A program made the translations under genes and the position numbers. A stretch of 64,000 nucleotides of DNA from Hypoxylon rubiginosum (lineage: Eukaryota; Ascomycota; Sordariomycetes; Xylariales; Hypoxylaceae): positions 744,001-808,000 of the forward strand of contig CADCXA010000062.1 in NCBI GenBank assembly GCA_902806565.1, written 5' to 3'. The notes under the pieces were generated by a model that did no database searches, was not told the DNA's origin, and worked only from the letters and a program-made list of their open reading frames with translations. Shown here piece by piece: positions 1 to 10,301 of this stretch; position 1 is the stretch's first letter; each line of letters begins with the position of its first letter.

Positions 1-3000
1 AATTTAAACTTTATTTTAAAATAAACTTATTTAACGTTATAATAATAAAAAAACTTATATTAAAACTTTTTATAATAATATTATTACTAGATTTAATAAA
101 AATAAAAACTTAAATAATAATTTTATTTTAATTAATATTAAACTTAAAATTATTAATTATAAAATTAAAAACTATACTTATAAATATCCTAAAAATCTCT
201 TTTAATATTTTTACTATAAAAAACACTATAAAAAAAGTAGCGATAAATGTTAAATCACTTATTTAAAACTTAAATTTAAATAAAAAAAAAACATTAAAAA
301 TAATAATAACAAACTTTTAAAATCTATTAAAATATCCAAAGGTTTTTTAACAGTTAACACCGAAGTTTTTATATATTTATTATTACTTTAAATTTGTTTT
401 ATAGATTTTTATATTTTAGGTAATTTTTTTAATTTTAATATAAAATTAATTACGTTTATTATTAATATTAATAATATTTATATAATTTTATAATTTAATA
501 TTTATACTTTTATAGTTATTAACTTTAATTTATATTATTATAATTTTTTATATAATATTTATATTTTTAATTTAAATTATTTAATATATTTAATTAATAA
601 TATTAAGTAATTTATAAAATACCGTTTATTTTTATAGCTTAAAAAAATATTTAAAATAACTAATAATAATATTAAAGTTTTTAAAATTAATATTATATTA
701 ATAAAAATCTATTAAAATAATAACTTAATTATTACCTTTTAATATAAAACCTAGCTTTATTTTTCTTTTTTAATTAATTTAATTAATAATAATTAACTTA
801 AAAAAAAAAAATTATTTATAATAATATAAAAAATATATTTATTTTTAAAAACAATCCTAAAAAAAAACTTATTAAAATAAATTAATATTATAATTTTAAG
901 ATATTTAAGTTAATAAAAATCCTTAATTTTATATATTAATTTTATATTATATATATAATAATTAATATTAAACTTATATATAAAAAATTTATATATATAA
1001 ATTTTAATAAAATTAAAAAAACTTACCGTCGCTATAATCTTTATTTAAAAATCTTAATATAACTTTTTTTTTATAATATTTATATATAATTAAAAACTAA
1101 ACATTAAATACGTTATTAATTATTAATTTTAATATGTTATTTACTATAAATTATTTTTATAAACACCTTTTTTTATAATATTAAAAAACTTATTAGTTTT
1201 AAATATATAGTTATTTTTATTAATAATTACATAAATTATAAATAACTTAAATTTAAATGTAAAAAAAACTAAATCTTTATAATTATTAAAAAATTTATTA
1301 TTAAAATTAAACTGTAAATTAAATTAAAAATCTAAATTATACACATTAATAATAATAAAAAATTTTTTAATAAAAATAATATTAAAAATAAATATTTAAA
1401 TTATAACATTTATTTTAAAACCATTATATTTAATACACCAAAATAAAATAACTATATAAAAAGATTTAATTTTTTTATAATTACTTTTTTTAAATTAGTT
1501 TTAATTAATTTTTAACTATTTATTTTTTTTTAGTTTTATATTAAAAAAATAATTATTATAATAATTAATTTACTTTTTATTAAAATAAATAAAGTATAAA
1601 AATCCTTATATAATAAGTTTTATAAAATATTAAACCTTTATAAAAAAACTTATTAAAACTATTTATTATATTTTTATATTTTTAGTATTATTATTTAAAT
1701 TTATAATAAAAAAATCCTTAAAAATATAAAATATACTCCTTATATTTATAAAAACTTTATAATTAATTATATTAACTATAAATCTAAAATCTATAAAATC
1801 TAAGTTTTTTTATTTTATAAAATTATTAAAATAAAAAACGTTATTTTTAATAAATAATTAAAATATTAAAATAATTTAAAAAAAAACATTAAATATAATA
1901 TTATTTTTAAAAAACCTAGCTATAAAAAAATCAATTAATTTTAAATTAATATTCACGATCGTGACATTTTTTTAAAACTTTATTTATTTACAAGTAAATT
2001 TAAACTATTAAAAACATTAAATAAATTAATTTAATAATTTAATAACTTTTTATTATAATATAAAAATAACTATTAAAATTTAATTTATTTTATACTTTTA
2101 TTTAAATATATAATTAATATATTTTAATTAAATATACTTAGAACTTTTATTTATTAAATAATTAAAAAACAATTATTTAAATTAACACTTAAAGTTTTTC
2201 CGTTTAATTTAAATAAAAAAAACTTTAATAATACTTTTAAAAACTTTATATTTAAAAGCTTTTTAAAATTAAACGTAAAAAATAAATATATTTTTTTTTA
2301 ATAAACCTTAATTAATTAATTAAAATTAATATAAAACACTTTTTTTTTTACTATTAAAAATTCTAATAAAAATATTAACTTAATTAAAAATAACATTAAT
2401 TTAACTAAATAATTTTATCGCTTAATTTATTAAAGATTTAAAATTAATTATAACGTTATTTAAATATCTTATAATTTAATTAAAACGGTTTTATTTACTT
2501 TTATTAATATAACCTTTTTAGTAATTAATAAAAAATAAAAAAAAGTTAAAGCTTTTATTTTAATTTTTTTTTAAATTACTTTTATTTTAATATTTCTTTT
2601 TATAAAGTTTTTTAAAAAAATTTAAAATAACTTTAAACTTTAAAAAATCTAGAAACTAGTTTTTAACGTTTAAATTTAAAGCTTAATTAATTATAAAACT
2701 TTTAAATTAATTAATTTATTTTTTAAAGTTAAAATTTTATTTATTAAATAAATATTAAATTAAAAGTTTAATTTTAATAATAAATAAAAACGTAATTAAA
2801 TTTAACTTATTATTTATAATAATTATTAATTTAAAAACCATTAAATTATATAAAATATATATATAATTATAATAAACTTAATATTAATTAAAATATTTTT
2901 TATTATTATAACTATTAAAAATATTAATTATAAATAATATAACATTAAAACTATGTTTTTTTATAACTTTATTTTTAATAATATTATTATTTATTATTAC

Positions 3001-4250
3001 TAATTATTTAAATATTAAAATAAAACTAAATAAATTTAAAAACTTTTATAAATTTTATATAATTTTTATAATTTATTTTTATAATAATTTAAAACTTTAA
3101 TTAAAAAAATAACTAAACTTAATTTTTATAATATAATAATAAAATATTATTTATTTAAACATTTATATATAAATGTTTTTATTTTTATTTATATTAATAA
3201 TTTATTTATTATTAATAAATATTATTAAAATATTATTAATATAATAAATACTTTTAAAAAAATCTTTAAATTAAAAACTATAAATAATATAATTAAGTTT
3301 TTTAATTTTTATATTTAACGTAATAAAAATACTTATTAAATTTTTTTTAATTAAATTATATTTATTAAAAAAATTCTTAATAAATTTAACGTTAAATTTC
3401 TTAAAAATATAAAAACTTTTTAACATTTTAATATTATTATTCTTATTATTTAAAATAAAATAACTAATATTAATAATAAAAAATACTAAATAAAAACTAG
3501 TTTTTTTAATTAATTAACTATTAACACTTGTTTTAATATTATAAAAATAATTATAATATTTTATAAAATAAATATAAAATTTAATTAATATTATTTTAAC
3601 TTAATAAAATATTTTTAATAATATTTTATTTTAATTAAAAATTTTAATATTATTTTTAATAAAAAACACTTTATTATAAATATATATTTTATAATCTAAA
3701 TAAATATAATATTTATTAATAACTTAAGTTTTTAATAATTTATAAAAACTTATATTATTATATTTATTAATAATTTAATATATTAATAATTAAAAAAATA
3801 AATATTTATTATATTTAATAATATAAAAACAAAGTTTATTAATTTTATTTTAATTAATTTTATAATTATATAAATTAATAAACTATTAAAAAAACTAAGT
3901 TATAAATAACTTAAACTTTTTATTATATATATTAATTTAATTAATATTAAAACCATTGTTTTTAACTTTTTTAAAATAACTTATACTTATTATTTTAATA
4001 TATAATTTAAATAAATTATTAATTATTATTAATATAATAATTTTAAATTATAATATATTAATATAACTAATATAATTATAAATAAATTAATAAAATTATT
4101 TTTTAAAAAAAATCATTATAAATTTATACGCTAATTAAAAATAAGTTTTTACCTTTAGTAATTTAATAAATTAAAAAAAGATTATAAATAGTTTAGTTTA
4201 AACTATTAAATTAACCTTATTTATAAATTAAAAAAAGGATATCTTCTATA
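1..4250. repeat. AT-rich RIP-degraded repeat block
   Basis: Nearly pure A/T sequence, with only a handful of G or C per 60-base line in the lines inspected. The dinucleotides CpA and TpG are almost absent, while TpA is very common and remaining C mostly sits in ACT or ACC contexts. This is the footprint of repeat-induced point mutation, which converts CpA to TpA in duplicated DNA. No reading frame of useful length survives on either strand. The block ends sharply near 4250, where normal base composition resumes. The parent element (probably a transposon) cannot be identified by eye. Confidence 0.9.
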
Positions 4251-4405
4251 AATAGATAGTTTGTAATAGCCTTATACCCACCAAGTTAACAAGGGTGTGT
4301 TCCAGGCACCCACGTGGTCTGTGCACCCAAAGTGGTCTGTGCTCTAGAGAGCTTTTAACTCGGCTTCGCACTCAGCTTAGATTCCTAGAAACCAAGCTTT
4401 CTACA
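4251..4405. other. junction between AT-rich block and normal DNA
   Basis: Composition switches from extreme AT to normal within about 50 bases. The segment carries a short direct repeat (GTGGTCTGTGC at about 4314 and 4332) and a CCAGGCACCCACGTGGT stretch that closely resembles one at 23020-23036. No gene is seen. Confidence 0.5.
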
Positions 4406-4927
4406 TCATCTTTTTACACCCACATTGTTTCCTAAGTGAGTGCAACACTTGCCTATCACAACGGCTATGATACCAAACGGCTGCGAAATGAAGTTGATCT
4501 TTAGGACGTAGGATGGGTTCTCGGGCGTCAGATAGTAGATATGGCGCGCCCCTCCGTTTGACCCGATGGGTCCAACAAGGATTGCAACACATGCAAACAT
4601 GATCTGAGAAACAATGATCAGTATCATCTATACCATGTATATCTCTGGCGTGGACAAACGCACCCATGTTACGACCATTAAGATATCATCCCAACCAACT
4701 GCTCGAATAATCAAACGAGACCAGAGACGAAGAACTATAATAACGAAGGACAGCCCGCATAGTGTTGAGTATATGGTGATGAATGCCCTCCCGCAATCGA
4801 TATCGGGTTCTAGCTGACGACCGGAGTTGAGGCCTGTCACATTGACGTGCAAGTAATATGGTAAGCTCGACTGCGCTGGCTCCAATATTTCGTAGAGAAT
4901 ACGGACGCAGTGTGCTGGGCTGAACAT
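4406..4927 (-). pseudogene. truncated fungal rhodopsin-domain (PTH11-like) membrane protein
   Basis: Reading on the minus strand from an ATG at 4927, the frame gives about 88 codons with a hydrophobic helix followed by RLIIRAVGWDDILM, the conserved loop of the fungal rhodopsin-domain family of seven-helix membrane proteins. A 60-nt intron (4663-4604, starting GTGCGT, ending TTCTCAG, branch-like TACTGAT) restores the frame to a second exon. That exon carries the family pattern of small helix, GGARHIYYLTPE and QPFGIIAVVIGK. The frame then ends at a stop at 4406 after only two or three of seven expected helices. About 150 bases further on the RIP-type block begins, so the 3' half was probably lost or replaced. 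Family assignment is from recognised motifs; the loss of function is inferred. Confidence 0.6.
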
Positions 4928-5737
4928 CTATCTACGAGAGCGAGAAAACTACAGTAAATTAGCTGCTGCGACTTTCCTGCTGTGATATTGGCTTGATTGG
5001 GGCCATCTGAATTAAATGCTTGCCCTCCATTGTGCCCAGTGCTTCTCCATTGGATGAATGATGGTGTAGTCAAGTATCACAAGTACAAGTATGAGATAGA
5101 TGCATCTACTATAGGCGCAGCTGAGGCTCTCGAGGTGGGTTGGGGTCTGCGATTAAACAAGACTAACACTAACTCCAAAGTCAGTCGCACAATGTTTCGT
5201 TACGTCGGACTCAGTAACACCCAGATAGGGAGTTGATATGAGTAAAGACCAATCCTAACCATATTTTAAAACCAACTGCATATTTGCGTATCACCGTTGC
5301 TGTTCTAATAGGTTAATCGTAGCCGTATAAAAGGTTATATTGTTTCTTCGGTTAAACTTATACCTTTGAATTATTTCGAAGCTTTTTTTATTTAGACCAG
5401 GTGTTATAATTTGTGGGGAGGGGTAAAACAAGCTTTTGATTGGTTAAAATAGCTAGTGGCTAATGCGGTACAAATTACGAAATCCTGGTTTGAGCTGCAC
5501 TGAGATAACATAAGACCCCTCCCTGCCCCTCCTAAAGCTCGGGCACTCGGGCATTCCGCGACAAAACGCGTCGCGCTTACGCCTTCTAGTCAACAAAGTT
5601 CCTAATTGACTTCCATCCCAACTAACCCGTGGCAAATTCGAGATACAAATTCTACTCAACTCGCTACTCACGTTCTAGGTCACTACGGGGAAAGGTCAGA
5701 TCTAAGGGGGAAATGTACTCGAATCCCGCCCTCCGAA
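4928..5737. other. intergenic region upstream of RAD54
   Basis: No convincing coding sequence. It holds the RAD54 promoter and 5' leader, including an MCB-like site listed separately and an inverted CCAAT-type sequence (GATTGGTT, about 5436). The RAD54 frame is closed upstream by TAA at 5603-5605. Confidence 0.5.
5566..5571. promoter_or_regulatory. MCB-like element ACGCGT upstream of RAD54
   Basis: A perfect ACGCGT hexamer 167 bases before the RAD54 ATG, inside a CpG-rich stretch (ACGCGTCGCGC). ACGCGT is the binding site of the MBF (Swi6/Mbp1-type) G1/S regulator, which drives DNA replication and repair genes in yeasts. A single short palindrome can occur by chance, so function is an inference from its placement. 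Confidence 0.35.
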
Positions 5738-8176
5738 ATGACATTGCTTCCATTGCTAACTCCGTACAGGGCGAGCGCACCTTCTACTCCGTTGGTCAAG
5801 CCGAACAATGCCCCGGGGAAACGTCTTGTTTCGCAAAAGTCCGTTGATCAGCTTTTCAAGCCATTCAAGTGCCCAGGTTCTGCCACGAGAACACCTGCTA
5901 CGGACCGTCCTACTCGTAAACGAAGAAAGGTCGACTACGGAGGCGCTGGTGGCGATGACTCGGAAGACAAGCCTTATACGAATGCCGATCGCTTGGCCTT
6001 AGCAAACCGAGATGTCAACCGATTCCCCGTCTTTCAAGCTAAAGACAAGGACAAGATCTTCAGGAAGGCATTTTGCATACCTCTAAAGAACAAGGACAGC
6101 TCGGCCTACAACCCTAATCGACCGCCGCCAACTCTCGGCCTAAGACAAGGGGCCGTATTCATAGCAAAGCCTTTGCACGACCCGAGCGGAGAATTTGCAA
6201 TTGTTCTTCATGATCCTACTATCGATGACAAACCGGAGGGGATTAGTACACCGAAAGAAAACAAATCCCAGGATGAACCCAAGGAAACGCTAGATGCCCC
6301 TCTCGTTCATAAGAGTTTAGCCGAAATCCTAGGTATCAAGAAGAAGGTCGACGGTGAGCATCCGAGAGTCCCGGTCGTCATCGATCCGAGACTTGCCAAG
6401 GTGCTACGGCCGCATCAGATTGAGGGTGTCAAGTTTATGTATAAATGTGTCACTGGTATGATCGATGAAAAGGCCAATGGCTGTATTATGGCCGACGAAA
6501 TGGGTCTGGGGAAAACGCTGCAATGCATCACGCTACTCTGGACTCTCCTCAAGCAATCGCCGGATGCCGGCAAGTCAACAATTCAGAAAGCAATCGTGGC
6601 TTGTCCGTCCAGTTTAGTCCGCAATTGGGCCAACGAACTTGTCAAGTGGCTTGGTGCAGATGCCATCACCCCCTTTGCAATCGACGGTAAGGCATCTAAG
6701 GAGGAACTGACTAGACAGCTACGTCAATGGGCTATTGCGTCCGGTCGTTCTGTTACTCGGCCTGTAATTATAGTCTCGTACGAAACACTTCGGCTGAACG
6801 TTGAGGAGCTTAAGAACACTCAGATCGGCTTGATGTTGTGCGACGAGGGTCATCGATTGAAAAACGGAGACAGCCAAACCTTTACCGCCTTGAACAACCT
6901 CAAGGTTACCAGAAGAGTAATTCTCTCTGGCACGCCTATCCAGAATGATCTATCCGAGTATTTCTCTCTGATTAGCTTTGCGAACCCCGGCTTGCTTGGC
7001 AACCGGCTCGAATTCCGAAAGCGATTCGAGCTTCCTATTCTACGAGGCCGAGATGCCGATGCGAGTCCACACGATCGAAAGAAGGGAGACGAATGTCTAG
7101 GTGAGTTACTCGGCGTCGTCAACAAGTTCATCATCCGGCGCACGAACGATATTCTGTCCAAGTATCTTCCCGTCAAATACGAGCATGTCGTATTCTGTAA
7201 TCTGGCTCCATTCCAACTAGATCTTTATAACTACTTCATCAAGAGTCCGGATATCCAAGCGCTCTTACGTGGCAAGGGTAGCCAGCCCCTTAAAGCCATT
7301 ACATTACTCAAGAAGCTCTGCAATCACCCAGATCTACTTAACCTAGCGGAAGACCTACCAGGTTGTGAGGAGTTCTGGCCCGAGGATTACCAGCCCAAAG
7401 ATTCACGTGGTCGCGACCGAGACGTCAAGCCGTGGTATTCGGGCAAGATGCAAGTGCTCGACCGCATGCTCGCGCGTATCCGACAGGACACGAACGACAA
7501 GATCGTCCTCATCAGCAACTATACGTCGACGCTTGACCTCTTCGGCCAGCTGTGCCGCCACCGGGGCTACGGAAATCTTCGTCTCGACGGCACGATGAAC
7601 GTCAACAAGCGGCAGAAGCTCGTCGACCGGTTCAACGACCCGGAGGGTACCGAGTTCGTGTTCCTGCTCTCGAGCAAGGCCGGCGGCTGCGGCCTGAACC
7701 TGATCGGGGCCAACCGGCTCGTGCTGTTCGACCCGGACTGGAACCCGGCGGCGGACCAGCAGGCGCTGGCGCGCGTGTGGCGCGACGGCCAGAAGAAGGA
7801 CTGCTTCGTGTACCGTTTTATCGCCACGGGCACGATCGAGGAAAAAATCTTCCAGCGCCAGAGCCACAAGCAGAGCCTGTCGTCGTGCGTCGTCGACTCG
7901 GCCGAGGACGTCGAGCGCCACTTCTCGCTCGACAGCCTGCGGGAGCTGTTCCAGTACCGCGGCGACACGCGCAGCGACACGCACGACACGTTCAAGTGCA
8001 AGCGCTGCAAGCCGGACGGCAGGCAGTTCCTCAAGGCGCAGGCGCTGCTGTACGGCGACACGAGCACGTGGAACCACTTCGCCAACAAGGACCTGGCGCC
8101 CATACAGGACCTGCTGCTGCGGCAGGAGTGCGGGGAGAAGGAGGTTTCGGCCGTGTTCCAGTATATATCGCATTAA
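5738..8176 (+). CDS. RAD54: DNA repair and recombination ATPase Rad54
   Basis: SNF2-family double-stranded-DNA translocase that works with Rad51 in homologous recombination, remodelling chromatin and promoting strand invasion in the nucleus. One uninterrupted 812-codon exon. The frame opens after a stop at 5603, and the first ATG is at 5738; codons before it would need a non-ATG start. After a basic N-terminus (RKRRKVDYGG, a likely nuclear signal) comes RPHQIEGVKFMY, the Walker A motif DEMGLGKT with lysine at residue 259, DEGH at 369-372 (the Rad54 form of DEAH), LSGTPIQND, and the helicase C half ending in QALARVWRDGQKKDCFVYR. A CKRC pair lies in the C-terminal tail. Length and motif order match fungal Rad54 rather than Swi2 or Rdh54. 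The 3' third is visibly GC-richer at third positions than the 5' part. Function is by family. Confidence 0.95.
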   Translation: MTLLPLLTPYRASAPSTPLVKPNNAPGKRLVSQKSVDQLFKPFKCPGSATRTPATDRPTRKRRKVDYGGAGGDDSEDKPYTNADRLALANRDVNRFPVFQAKDKDKIFRKAFCIPLKNKDSSAYNPNRPPPTLGLRQGAVFIAKPLHDPSGEFAIVLHDPTIDDKPEGISTPKENKSQDEPKETLDAPLVHKSLAEILGIKKKVDGEHPRVPVVIDPRLAKVLRPHQIEGVKFMYKCVTGMIDEKANGCIMADEMGLGKTLQCITLLWTLLKQSPDAGKSTIQKAIVACPSSLVRNWANELVKWLGADAITPFAIDGKASKEELTRQLRQWAIASGRSVTRPVIIVSYETLRLNVEELKNTQIGLMLCDEGHRLKNGDSQTFTALNNLKVTRRVILSGTPIQNDLSEYFSLISFANPGLLGNRLEFRKRFELPILRGRDADASPHDRKKGDECLGELLGVVNKFIIRRTNDILSKYLPVKYEHVVFCNLAPFQLDLYNYFIKSPDIQALLRGKGSQPLKAITLLKKLCNHPDLLNLAEDLPGCEEFWPEDYQPKDSRGRDRDVKPWYSGKMQVLDRMLARIRQDTNDKIVLISNYTSTLDLFGQLCRHRGYGNLRLDGTMNVNKRQKLVDRFNDPEGTEFVFLLSSKAGGCGLNLIGANRLVLFDPDWNPAADQQALARVWRDGQKKDCFVYRFIATGTIEEKIFQRQSHKQSLSSCVVDSAEDVERHFSLDSLRELFQYRGDTRSDTHDTFKCKRCKPDGRQFLKAQALLYGDTSTWNHFANKDLAPIQDLLLRQECGEKEVSAVFQYISH

Positions 8177-8572
8177 GGCTGCTGTCACGACTGACTGACG
8201 ACGGTCATGAAAAGGAGGGAGGAAGAGTGTGGCCTTGGCTTTGTTAGACTTATATGTATTGCATTAATGGTGGGACGGGATGGGATGGGACGGGTTCATG
8301 ACATTTGCAAGGGCGTTAGAGAGAATGGCTGACGGATTCTTGCTTCATGTCATACATACACTTGCTGCATAGCGATATCTGTAGGGTGCTTCAATGAGAC
8401 TAAACTTGATGATTTTGGTGCACCATTTCGCTTGGAGGACTGTACAGGCTTGCTTCTACGCCTTTGCTATAGCAATATATATCAATGCCAAATGAGTATG
8501 GCCCATCGTATCGTCATATCGGCGACTTTAAACACATCCCATCTCGTCTCTCTCCACACTTCCTGGGTTGGT
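8177..8572. other. convergent 3' intergenic region
   Basis: Spacer between the RAD54 stop and the HVA1-like stop, which face each other. It contains G/A-rich GGGATGGGA-type repeats near 8275-8295 and no coding potential. It presumably holds both 3' UTRs. Confidence 0.5.
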
Positions 8573-8907
8573 CTACTTATGCTCGAGCGTGCCGGGATTA
8601 TGGGCCACGTCGTGGCCGTGCTGGTCCTTGAAAAGCACCTACGTATTTTTGCCCATCAGCAAATTGCCTGCTTTGCGCAATCTCACGTCTGCCCAACTTA
8701 TCCCATCCTAACCTTATAAAGGAGAGAGGGAGGCAAATAAGTACTCACCTTGGGCGGATTCTTAACGCCCGCTTTCTCGGCCTCGTCTGCGGACTCGACG
8801 ACACGGTCGACCTCGCCTTCGCGCCGGCCGCCGCGGATCTTGGTCCACACCGCGTCGCCTTCCCGGATTGGCTGTCCTTGCTTGTCTTCGACTTGGGAGG
8901 AAGGCAT
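8573..8907 (-). CDS. small TUDOR-domain protein of the HVA1/DUF2945 family
   Basis: A 74-residue protein from two exons: 8907-8749 (53 codons, phase 0) and 8638-8573, separated by a 110-nt intron starting GTGAGT and ending ACGTAG. The product carries GQPIREGDAVWTKIRGG at its start and ends with KDQHGHDVAHNPGTLEHK. Both are hallmarks of the DUF2945 family, named 'hypervirulence associated protein TUDOR domain' and common in fungi and bacteria. Members are small soluble proteins of unknown biochemical role; the name comes from one fungal pathogen member and does not show virulence here. The second exon is too short to be found by ORF length and was recognised from the typical tail and frame. 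Convergent with RAD54. Confidence 0.85.
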
Positions 8908-10301
8908 TATGTCTTTCTCTCGTCGGCTAGGTGCTAATCTAGTTGCGAGTTTGGAGCGTGAGTGATTGGAATGGCTTAAACTAAGTAGGTATACCTAGCT
9001 ACTAATTGCTACCTGGTAAAAGATACTGTGAGCTACAGTATAGAGGAGGAGAAGGTTGAGCTTAAGTACTCTCCGAGCCCGATATCTCAAGGTCGATCGC
9101 CCGCCTCAGTGCTCATTGGAGACATTAGTTTGACGTCATCACTTCCTCAGGGTCACTGGTCGCCGTAGCTGATCTCCAAATCCGTGTCAATAGCAACTGG
9201 ACTAAGTGAATGATAAAGAGATGTATTTTTGTGAAATACCAGAAATACATAACTCGGCAAATCGTATGTGTGCTGGTTTTATTTCCTGTTCCCGCATCTT
9301 CCCCTTAATCTTCTGAAGGAGGTAGGCTTATATGGATCGACTTAAACATAAATTTCATGACTAACTCTTATAATCAGAATGTACATTACAGTATCTAGTC
9401 ATCTCTGTTGGCGAATATAGATGATTTACACTGTAACTATAGTGCACAGGTACACATTGTCAAGTCAAAACTGATACAATACGTTGACAGTCTTATCAAT
9501 TACACATCTTCCACATCATCGTACATCTATCATCCCAACACCTACGTGCCCCATTATAACGTGAAAGCATCATGATCGACATTTGATATAAAACTGAGTT
9601 ATGTCTTTAAACATCTATCTCTGCCTAAAGCAGTAACAGTACACCATATCCCCAAGACAATGTATAGAGTTAGCACCCTGCCCAATGGATAGCTTCGCAG
9701 CTACGAACACCAGATACCACTGAGCTCAAGGTGCACACCGTCTCACCTGGACACTTGACTTCAAGTTTTACAGCAGGTATCTATACTGTATAGCAGGCTT
9801 CCAAGTTTCATTTACCCACAAGCCTTCACAAAATATTCGACGTAGTACATGTCTATAATCCTATGAACCAACAAAAAGACCCAAGACCAATCAAACATCT
9901 CACTCCACTGTATATGCCAACGTGTCGTTGTCTACAGTATGATTATGCCTATCCCGTATGGAGAAAATGTGTTTTATATGATGCCTACTAAGTACTTATC
10001 CATGGGTCCAACCTACCTACAAGTGACGCCCTCCAACTGCTACCCTGCCATGTGACAAATCTCTTTATTCCTATAGACTGCATCAGGCATATCTACTCCA
10101 AGCACTTGCTTGTTTGCTTTCTTGCTGCACATTGGCCTGGCCTGGCCCAGCCACGCCCACTCACCGTCGCGTCGTTTTGAATAGTATGAAATTCGTTTCA
10201 TTCGTGGGCTTTTTTCTTTTAACACAAGTGGTATCATAGTAAGAAGTGATAAAAAAAAGCCGCAACATATCTATGCCAAGTATAATTGTGCTTGACCCAA
10301 T
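8908..10301. other. intergenic region, no gene seen
   Basis: About 1.4 kb between the HVA1-like start and the end of the SKT5-type gene, both on the minus strand. It holds the HVA1 promoter and the SKT5 3' UTR. AT content is moderately raised, no frame carries a recognisable domain, and no RNA gene was noticed. A TAGGTATACCTA-type motif lies at about 8984-8996. Confidence 0.5.

Noticed and set aside
5606..5737. N-terminal extension of RAD54
   Set aside because: Starts with TTG directly after a TAA; first ATG is 5738.
7403..8188. 261-codon frame on the minus strand opposite RAD54
   Set aside because: Antisense shadow of the GC-rich RAD54 3' end; no domain, composition dominated by Ala/Val/Arg.
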